DNA of 64,000 nucleotides from Lactococcus paracarnosus (lineage in GTDB: Bacteria > Bacillota > Bacilli > Lactobacillales > Streptococcaceae). The stretch spans positions 124,001-188,000 of the forward strand of contig NZ_CP017195.1 of the NCBI RefSeq assembly GCF_006770285.1. Reading direction: 5' to 3'. Under the pieces are notes generated by a model. It was not told where the DNA came from. It saw only the letters and a list, made by a program, of their open reading frames with translations, and ran no database searches. The position numbers and the translations under genes are program-made. Positions 58,187-64,000 of the stretch are shown piece after piece; the first letter of the stretch is position 1; each line of letters opens with the position of its first letter.

Positions 58187-58651
58187 ATGGCACAACTAGA
58201 AATGCTTAAGTATTTGCATGATCACGATTTGGTCAGAATTTCTGATAGACAACCTGAAAACTGGGAGGAAGCGATTCGGATATCCTGTGAAAATCTGATT
58301 GATAAAGGAATTATAAATGAGACGTATAGGGAAGAAGTAGTAGCGGCTGTTCATAACTATGGCCCCTACATCGTGATTGTACCAGGTGTTGCCATGCCAC
58401 ACTCGACTGATAAAAGTTCTGGTGTTTTTGGTACAGCAATTAGTTTCACAAAATTTAAAGAAAAAATTTATTTTGAAGCTGGTAATGAAGACAAGCAAGC
58501 TAGCCTATTTTTTACACTAGCTGCAAAAAATCCAGATGAACATATGACAAATATCGCCAATCTATCTGATTTATTGATGACGGATGGGGTGATTGAAGCG
58601 CTTGACAAGATCACCTCTATTTCTGACTTTGAAAGCTTGCTCCAAACGTAG
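58187..58651 (+). CDS. ulaC: PTS ascorbate-family EIIA
   Basis: A 154-residue phosphocarrier of the mannitol/fructose EIIA fold with the active-site His72 in GVAMPHSTD. The N-terminal block ENWEEAIRISCENLIDKGII is typical of the ascorbate branch. It accepts phosphate from HPr for UlaB. It lies 18 bases after ulaG and 55 bases before ulaA, with AAGGAAAGGTAGACGT ahead. Confidence 0.93.
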   Translation: MAQLEMLKYLHDHDLVRISDRQPENWEEAIRISCENLIDKGIINETYREEVVAAVHNYGPYIVIVPGVAMPHSTDKSSGVFGTAISFTKFKEKIYFEAGNEDKQASLFFTLAAKNPDEHMTNIANLSDLLMTDGVIEALDKITSISDFESLLQT

Positions 58652-58706
58652 TTGACTAGTAGGCCAGTGCATTTAATGTTCACTAGCCATTAAGGAGAAT
58701 CGTAAC

Positions 58707-60167
58707 ATGGAAAATGTATTTGCTGTAATCATGGTCGTATGGGATTTCTTTGCCAAGAATATCCTGACACAACCTGCTTATTTTATCGGTGTGATTGTGC
58801 TAATCGGGTATATCTTGTTGAAGAAACCTTGGTATGAGTGTTTAGCTGGTTTTTTGAAGGCGACAGTTGGCTACTTCATTTTAACAGTAGGATCGGGTGG
58901 CTTGGTGAATAACTTTCGGCCCATTCTGGCTGGATTAAAAGACCGGTTCAACTTAGCTGCGACAGTAATTGACCCTTATTTTGGACAAAATGCCATCGAT
59001 GCAGGGATTATGGAAACATTCGGTCGTACATTTGGCGATGTTATGATCTTACTTTTGATCGCGTTTATCGCAAATATTGTGCTAGTGAGATTTCAGAAAT
59101 ATACAAAAATGCGGGCTGTCTTTACAACAGGTAATGTGCAGGTGCAACAAGCAGCGACAGCTTTCTGGTTAATCTTATTTTGCTTCCCCAACTTGGGACG
59201 CGTTGAAATATTAGCCGTTATGGGACTTATCTTAGGCCTATATTGGGCTGTCGGGTCAAATCTGACAGTTGGCTATACGCAAGAACTAACAGAAGGGGCA
59301 GGATTTGCTGTCGCCCATCAACAAGTCTTTGGGATCGCGATTGTATCAGCGATTGCTGAGAAATTTAAATCTAAAAAGTCTAAGAAAATCGAAGATATCG
59401 AGTTGCCAGGTTTTCTCTCTATTTTTAATGAAAATATGGTTGCGACAGCGATTCTCATGTTATTCTTCTTTGGGATTATTATGACCGTTTTGGGTAAAGG
59501 CTATTTTGTAGATCACAAGATTATTTTACCCACACAAAATTTCTTCTTCTATATTATGACGACCTCCCTACAGTTTGCGGTCAATCTAGCCATTCTACAA
59601 CTTGGTGTTAGAACCTTCGTATCAGAATTGACAGAGAGTTTCACTGGGATTTCAAATACCTTGTTACCAGGTGCTGTGCCAGGTATAGATGTTGCTGCAA
59701 CTTTTGCATTTGGCTCACCAAATGCGGTCACGATTGGCTTCTTGTTTGGTGCCTTAGGTCAATTTTTAATGATTGGTCTCTTGATTTTACTCAAATCACC
59801 GACTGTCATCATCGCAGGCTTTATTCCCCTCTTTTTTGACAATGCAGCATTCGCCGTCTATGCCAATAACCGTGGTGGGATTAAAGCAGCCTGTATTTTA
59901 CCGTTTCTGTCAGGAATCATCCAAGTAGGTGGATCAGCCTTGATTGCGACATGGGTCGGCTTATCAAAATATGGTGGTTATATTGGTATGTTTGACTGGG
60001 CGACGGTGTGGCCAGGATTTACGGTGATTATGAAATTCCTAGGCTACTTTGGTATAGCGGTTGTTGTCCTCATCTTAGTTGTGATTCCACAATTACAGTA
60101 TAAAAAAGACCCAGATGGCTATTTCTTAGTCGTTGAAGATTATGATGCCTACGCTGCGCGTAAGTAA
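58707..60167 (+). CDS. ulaA: PTS ascorbate-specific EIIC
   Basis: A 486-residue membrane permease with about eleven helices, the expected length for UlaA. Blocks GYILLKKPWYECLAGFLKATVGYF at the N-terminus and LPGAVPGIDVAATFAFGSPNAVTIGF in the late part match the family. It binds L-ascorbate and hands it over phosphorylated to the cell. AAGGAGAATCGTAAC precedes ATG. Confidence 0.96.
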   Translation: MENVFAVIMVVWDFFAKNILTQPAYFIGVIVLIGYILLKKPWYECLAGFLKATVGYFILTVGSGGLVNNFRPILAGLKDRFNLAATVIDPYFGQNAIDAGIMETFGRTFGDVMILLLIAFIANIVLVRFQKYTKMRAVFTTGNVQVQQAATAFWLILFCFPNLGRVEILAVMGLILGLYWAVGSNLTVGYTQELTEGAGFAVAHQQVFGIAIVSAIAEKFKSKKSKKIEDIELPGFLSIFNENMVATAILMLFFFGIIMTVLGKGYFVDHKIILPTQNFFFYIMTTSLQFAVNLAILQLGVRTFVSELTESFTGISNTLLPGAVPGIDVAATFAFGSPNAVTIGFLFGALGQFLMIGLLILLKSPTVIIAGFIPLFFDNAAFAVYANNRGGIKAACILPFLSGIIQVGGSALIATWVGLSKYGGYIGMFDWATVWPGFTVIMKFLGYFGIAVVVLILVVIPQLQYKKDPDGYFLVVEDYDAYAARK

Positions 60168-60213
60168 CCTCTAGTAAGTTAAAAAAGTGTCAGGATAATA
60201 AAAGGAGAATAAA

Positions 60214-60513
60214 ATGAGAGTATTAGTATCATGTGCCAATGGTTCAGGGACAAGTTTGATGATGAAACGTAGTGTTGAAACGGCAATGAAGACCTTAGGC
60301 ATCAAAATTACAAGTATCCATCACTGTTCTATTTCAGAAGGAAAAGGCCAAGCTACCAATTATGATGTTGTCTTTACCCCCTTGAATTTTGTGAAGATGT
60401 TTGACGGTGCAAAGGCAAAAGGGATTACGATTGTCGGTGTTAAAAATGTCATGAGTGCCAAAGAGATTCAAGAACGGATTGAAACTGAAACAGATTTGAT
60501 GACACGTGGATAG
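60214..60513 (+). CDS. ulaB: PTS ascorbate-family EIIB
   Basis: A 99-residue EIIB with the phosphorylated Cys7 in VSCANGSGTSLMM. It transfers phosphate from UlaC to ascorbate on UlaA. AAAAGGAGAATAAA precedes ATG; ulaD follows after 9 bases. Confidence 0.95.
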   Translation: MRVLVSCANGSGTSLMMKRSVETAMKTLGIKITSIHHCSISEGKGQATNYDVVFTPLNFVKMFDGAKAKGITIVGVKNVMSAKEIQERIETETDLMTRG

Positions 60514-60522
60514 GAGACCAAT

Positions 60523-61164
60523 ATGACAAGACCAAATCTACAGGTTGCCTTGGATCATTCAGATTTACCAAGTGCGATCAAGGCGATAAAAACTGTCGGT
60601 GATATCGTTGATATTATCGAGGTTGGAACGATTTTAATTCTTCAAGCAGGAGACCAGGCTGTCCGCTGTATTCGTGCCATGTATCCAGACAAGACGATCG
60701 TTGCCGATACAAAATGTGCGGATGCAGGTGGTACCGTCGCAGAAAATGTTCAGAAGGCTGGTGCGGATTGGACGACAGTCATTTGCTGCGCAACGATTCC
60801 GACCATGAAGGCAGCAGCTGAAAAAATAGCAGCAGTACAAGTGGAGCTATATGGTGACTGGACGTATGCGCAAGCACAACTCTGGCTAGATGCTGGTATT
60901 AGGCAAGTCATTTACCATCAGAGCCGTGATGCCCTTTTAGCAGGGGAGACCTGGGGAGAAAAGGATCTAGCCAAGATTCAAAAGTTAATCGATATGGGCT
61001 TTCAGGTCTCAGTAACAGGTGGCTTGGACGTGGATACTTTGAAATTGTTTAAGGGGATGGCTGTCTATACTTTCATAACTGGTAGAGGGATTACCGCAGC
61101 ACAAGACCCAGCACAGGCAGCAACCGCCTTCCTAGATGAGATAAAAGCGATTTGGGAGGCCTGA
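60523..61164 (+). CDS. ulaD: 3-keto-L-gulonate-6-phosphate decarboxylase
   Basis: A 213-residue TIM-barrel enzyme of the orotidine-phosphate decarboxylase superfamily that releases CO2 to give L-xylulose-5-phosphate. The Asp/Lys-containing motif VADTKCADAGG near 64-74 and the first strand ALDHSD are visible, as is the phosphate site TGGLD and ITGRGIT near the end. AGGAGACCAAT precedes ATG. Next to ulaE, which acts on its product. Confidence 0.95.
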   Translation: MTRPNLQVALDHSDLPSAIKAIKTVGDIVDIIEVGTILILQAGDQAVRCIRAMYPDKTIVADTKCADAGGTVAENVQKAGADWTTVICCATIPTMKAAAEKIAAVQVELYGDWTYAQAQLWLDAGIRQVIYHQSRDALLAGETWGEKDLAKIQKLIDMGFQVSVTGGLDVDTLKLFKGMAVYTFITGRGITAAQDPAQAATAFLDEIKAIWEA

Positions 61165-61165
61165 T

Positions 61166-62014
61166 ATGTTAGGACTTTATGAAAAGGCATTACCCAAAGA
61201 CATCTCTTGGTATGAGCGACTTCGCTTGGCTAAAACCTTAGGATTTGACTTTGTTGAACTATCTATCGATGAGGCAGATGCGCGACTTGCTAGATTAGAC
61301 TGGACAAAAGCCCAAAGAAAAGAGATACGTGATGCCAGCTTTACCTTAGACATGCCCATACTATCGATGTGTTTGTCTGCGCACCGCAGGTATCCTCTGG
61401 GATCATCTGACCCGACTAAGCAAGCGCATGGCCTTGATATCATGCAGAAAGCAGTTGATTTGGCAGTCGATTTAGGGATTCGGTCGATCCAACTTGCTGG
61501 CTACGATGTGTATTATGAAGCCAAATCAATCAGCACACGACATAGCTTTATCGAAAATCTAAAAAAATGTGTGGCGATTGCTGCCAATAAATCAGTTGTG
61601 CTGTCGATCGAAATCATGGATGACCCTTTCATTAATTCTATCTCTAAATTCTATGAGATTAAGTCGCAAATCCCATCCCCTTATTTGCAGGTCTATCCAG
61701 ATTTGGGTAATCTATCTGCATGGCCTGAAAATCAAGTTGGTCATGAACTAGAAAAAGGGATTGGTGCCATCAGCCAAATTCATCTCAAAGATACACTTGC
61801 AGTCACCGATCAGTTTTCGGGTCAGTTCAAAAATGTTGCCTTTGGTGCAGGCTGTGTTGATTTCATCGGCTGTTTAAAGACATTAAAACGCTTGAACTAC
61901 TCAGGGTCATTTGTCATGGAAATGTGGAGTGAGACGAGCGAGCAGCCGCTAATTGAAATCGAAAAAGCAAAGGCTGTTGTGTTACCACTTTTAAAGGAGG
62001 CAGGTTATGCTTAA
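61166..62014 (+). CDS. ulaE: L-xylulose-5-phosphate 3-epimerase
   Basis: A 282-residue TIM-barrel epimerase (UlaE/SgbU family). Typical blocks are LGLYEKALPKDISWYERL at the N-terminus, ELSIDEADARLARLDW, then the metal-binding Glu/Asp/His pieces SIEIMDDPF, VYPDLGNLSAW and IHLKDTL. It converts L-xylulose-5-phosphate to L-ribulose-5-phosphate. It begins one base after the ulaD stop and overlaps ulaF by 8 bases. Confidence 0.95.
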   Translation: MLGLYEKALPKDISWYERLRLAKTLGFDFVELSIDEADARLARLDWTKAQRKEIRDASFTLDMPILSMCLSAHRRYPLGSSDPTKQAHGLDIMQKAVDLAVDLGIRSIQLAGYDVYYEAKSISTRHSFIENLKKCVAIAANKSVVLSIEIMDDPFINSISKFYEIKSQIPSPYLQVYPDLGNLSAWPENQVGHELEKGIGAISQIHLKDTLAVTDQFSGQFKNVAFGAGCVDFIGCLKTLKRLNYSGSFVMEMWSETSEQPLIEIEKAKAVVLPLLKEAGYA

Positions 62015-62738
62015 TAAGTTGACTGAGCGTGATGCCAAAGTCTTGTCTGATATGAAACAACGCGTCTGGCAAGCTAATTTAGCACTAGCAAAAGCGGGAT
62101 TAGTTGTCCTAACATGGGGTAATGCGAGTGAAATCAATCGTGAGCTAGGGTTTATTGTCATCAAGCCGAGTGGTGTCCCCTATGAGACGATGACAGCTGA
62201 TCAGATGGTTGTGACAGATTTGGCAGGCAACTTACTCGATCAAGACTCACTCAGACCATCATCGGATCTACCGACGCATGTCTATCTATACCAACACTTC
62301 ACAGAGGTCAATGGGATTGTCCATACTCATTCTAAATATGCCGTGATGTGGGCCCAGTCGGGGAGAAATATCCCACCCTACGGGACAACCCATGCCGATA
62401 CATTTTATGGGCCAATTCCCTGCACACGTCAATTGACCCAGTCAGAAGTTGAGGCAGCCTATGAGCGAGATACGGGTAAGGTTATTGTTGAGTGCTTTGA
62501 AAAGAACGACCTTGATCCACTTGCTGTACCAGGTGTCTTAACTATCGGTCATGGGCCATTTTCTTGGGCGGCAACCGTGTCAAAAGCGGTTGAAAATGCA
62601 GTTGTGCTAGATGAAGTCGCCCACATGGCGCTGTTTACGGAACTGCTTAATAACGATCGTCCTGTCTTACCGAGCTATATGTTAGATAAGCATTATTTTA
62701 GAAAACATGGGGCCAATGCCTATTACGGGCAAAAGTGA
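62007..62738 (+). CDS. ulaF: L-ribulose-5-phosphate 4-epimerase
   Basis: A 243-residue class II aldolase/adducin-type epimerase that yields D-xylulose-5-phosphate for the pentose phosphate or phosphoketolase pathway. Substrate loop TWGNASEIN near 33, SGVPYE, and zinc ligands in VHTHSKYAVMWAQ near 110 and in GHGPFSW further on, followed by LDEVAHMA, are all present. It is the last gene of the operon and completes the route from ascorbate. A terminator follows after about 80 bases. Confidence 0.95.
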   Translation: MLNKLTERDAKVLSDMKQRVWQANLALAKAGLVVLTWGNASEINRELGFIVIKPSGVPYETMTADQMVVTDLAGNLLDQDSLRPSSDLPTHVYLYQHFTEVNGIVHTHSKYAVMWAQSGRNIPPYGTTHADTFYGPIPCTRQLTQSEVEAAYERDTGKVIVECFEKNDLDPLAVPGVLTIGHGPFSWAATVSKAVENAVVLDEVAHMALFTELLNNDRPVLPSYMLDKHYFRKHGANAYYGQK

Positions 62739-62817
62739 GTGAATCGCCCTGTTAAAGCCTGTCTCATATTTTTGAGGTGGTTGGGGTAAGTCGCGTGTTG
62801 TCGTGTTTCCTATTATA

Positions 62818-62857
62818 AATCGTAACGTGAGGCGCCTGCCTTGCTTACGATTTTTTG
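62818..62857 (+). terminator. Terminator of the ula operon
   Basis: Stem AATCGTAA/TTACGATT with an inner palindromic loop AGGCGCCT, followed by six T. Confidence 0.75.
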
Positions 62858-62947
62858 TTGTAATCAGCTGGGACTTGGTTAATCAGCTACCTACTAGTCA
62901 TGGCTAGCTACCATCACAAAAAGTTAAAATGCGGTCACAAAATCAAT

Positions 62948-62976
62948 TTGTAAAGCGCTTACATTTCATGTAGAAT
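62948..62976 (+). promoter_or_regulatory. lacZ promoter overlapped by a near-perfect cre
   Basis: TGTAAAGCGCTTACA at 62949-62963 is a nearly ideal CcpA site (one extra A relative to the symmetric form). It covers the weak -35 TTGTAA (62948-62953); TAGAAT (62971-62976) is the -10 after 17 bp. Strong glucose repression is expected. Confidence 0.82.
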
Positions 62977-63012
62977 GAGAGGAGTAGTAAAAATAGGGTG
63001 AGGAGAATTAAG

Positions 63013-64000
63013 ATGAAAAATAAAGGACTTACAGCTGATTTAGCGTGGCTGAGTGATCAGGAAATATATCAAGTGAATCGCATAGCCGCGCATTCTGATC
63101 ACACGTATTATGAAGCAGATGAGGATACAGCTAGTGACGCCATGAAATTGACTCAGTCTCTGAATGGTACTTGGCAATTTCATTATGCAGAAAATATTGC
63201 CTTACGACCTGTAGGATTTGAAACTGTCACCTACGATACATCTGGATTTGATCATATTAAGGTGCCTGGTCATATTCAGCTGCAAGGCGATGGTAAATAT
63301 GGTCATCCCCATTATGTCAATACCATGTATCCCTGGGATGGTGCCGAAGCGCTCAGACCCCCTCATATCCCAACCCACTATAATCCAGTTGGGAGTTATG
63401 TCAAGACCTTTGAGGTAGGCAAAGAGTTGGCTAACAAGCCAACATTCATTTCCTTTCAAGGTGTTGAGACCGCTTTTTATGTTTGGCTAAACGGTCAATT
63501 TATTGGCTATGCAGAAGACTCTTTTACACCCAGTGAATTTGAGCTAACGGATTATTTGCAGGCCGGTGACAATAAATTAGCTGTACAAGTCTTTCGTTTC
63601 TCTTCGGCTAGTTATTTAGAGGATCAGGATTTTTGGCGCTTTTCTGGTATTTTTCGAGAAGTCTACCTTTATGCAAAACCAGCTAGCCATGTCCGCGATT
63701 TGTTTGTTAAAACTGATTTAACATCGGATTTTAAGTCAGCAGTCCTAACTGCAGAGATGGATTTAGAAGGGGATTATGACACGCAAGTTACGTTGCGGTT
63801 AACACACGCCGGGAAAACCATAGCACAAACTGACCCACAAGCAGCCGATGCTAAACTCAGCCTATCTTTGTCTGTAGCTGATGTGGCGCTTTGGTCGGCA
63901 GAAGTTCCAAATTTATATACTTTATTTGTTGCTATTTCAAAGGCTGGTCGTTTGGTTGAGACAGCAAAAACACAAGTGGGTTTCCGTAAGTTTGAACTAA
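63013..64000 (+). CDS. lacZ: Beta-galactosidase, GH2 LacZ type (3' partial)
   Basis: The frame opens at ATG 63013, with AGGAGAATTAAG ahead, and runs past the right edge; 329 codons are visible. Residues 1-329 correspond to the sugar-binding domain and the start of the immunoglobulin-like domain of LacZ: GTWQFHYAE, VPGHIQLQGDGKYGHPHYVN, FQGVETAFYVWLNGQFIGY, DSFTPSEFELTDYL and DQDFWRFSGIFREVYLY. The catalytic Glu residues lie beyond the window. It hydrolyses lactose and allolactose in the cytosol. No galactoside transporter is visible upstream; it may be downstream. Confidence 0.95.
   Translation, partial: MKNKGLTADLAWLSDQEIYQVNRIAAHSDHTYYEADEDTASDAMKLTQSLNGTWQFHYAENIALRPVGFETVTYDTSGFDHIKVPGHIQLQGDGKYGHPHYVNTMYPWDGAEALRPPHIPTHYNPVGSYVKTFEVGKELANKPTFISFQGVETAFYVWLNGQFIGYAEDSFTPSEFELTDYLQAGDNKLAVQVFRFSSASYLEDQDFWRFSGIFREVYLYAKPASHVRDLFVKTDLTSDFKSAVLTAEMDLEGDYDTQVTLRLTHAGKTIAQTDPQAADAKLSLSLSVADVALWSAEVPNLYTLFVAISKAGRLVETAKTQVGFRKFEL

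Noticed and set aside
1..64000. tRNA or rRNA genes and complete insertion sequences
   Set aside because: None recognised on either strand on reading; no transposase motif and no tRNA-like cloverleaf was noticed in the gaps, although a dedicated search was not possible.

Overview
This window reads as a chromosomal segment of a low-GC Gram-positive lactic acid bacterium of the Streptococcaceae, most likely a Lactococcus or a close relative. That placement is inferred from gene content: ECF-transporter and DapH/N-acetyl-DAP lysine genes, a yybP-ykoY riboswitch in front of a P-type ATPase, NrdD without aerobic partners nearby, WxL proteins, CtsR and CcpA-type sites, and many PTS operons. An rpoN/LevR pair is also present, which not all members of the family carry. 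No rRNA, tRNA, complete insertion sequence or CRISPR array was found.

Layout. 1-1.02 kb: end of a two-gene ABC exporter. 1.1-3.1 kb: a scar region with a decayed two-gene ATPase module (possibly a defence system), the last codons of a tyrosine integrase, a truncated membrane gene, and an intact-looking minus-strand unit for a 17-residue peptide. 3.1-5.35 kb: a WxL surface protein and its DUF916-type partner behind a heavily structured leader. 5.5-18 kb: aldo/keto reductase, manganese-riboswitch-controlled P-type ATPase, an orphan sigma-regulator-like protein, CtsR-controlled clpB, a GntR/ABC module, and nrdD with an NrdR box. 18-23.4 kb: small genes, the EcfA1-EcfA2-EcfT energy-coupling module, dapH and an N-acetyl-diaminopimelate deacetylase. 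23.4-30.5 kb: a compact sigma-54 regulon with rpoN and a LevR-type activator transcribed divergently, followed by a mannose-family PTS behind a -24/-12 promoter. 30.8-45.2 kb: MetN-MetP-MetQ-like importer, MATE pump, cold-shock protein, 5-formyl-THF cyclo-ligase, rhomboid, a beta-glucoside PTS operon without EIIB, a 5'-nucleotidase, a YutD-like protein, RlmN, VanZ-like, nitroreductase and CoA-binding proteins. 45.3-55.6 kb: a class B-like sortase, a membrane protein and a truncated LysM/RHS wall protein, followed by 5.5 kb of very AT-rich DNA packed with orphan and broken immunity-like genes and toxin-tail scraps, bounded by a 44-bp direct repeat. 55.6-64 kb: a DUF4430 lipoprotein, a DeoR regulator diverging from a complete L-ascorbate operon (ulaG-C-A-B-D-E-F), and the start of lacZ under a near-perfect cre.

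How things work together. Carbon entry is organised as PTS operons with local control: sigma-54/LevR for the mannose-type system, a paired GGTATAGAC operator for the beta-glucoside system, and DeoR plus cre sites for ascorbate. Stress and metal genes carry recognisable operators or riboswitches. Two patterns stand out. First, at least five unrelated genes (ecfA1, the cyclo-ligase, the nucleotidase, rlmN and the VanZ-like gene) have an extended -10 element only 5-7 nt from their start codon and no ribosome binding site, which predicts leaderless mRNAs. Second, the 49.6-55.5 kb island looks like the graveyard of successive RHS toxin tails: the toxins are gone, but a row of candidate immunity genes remains, three of them related to one another.
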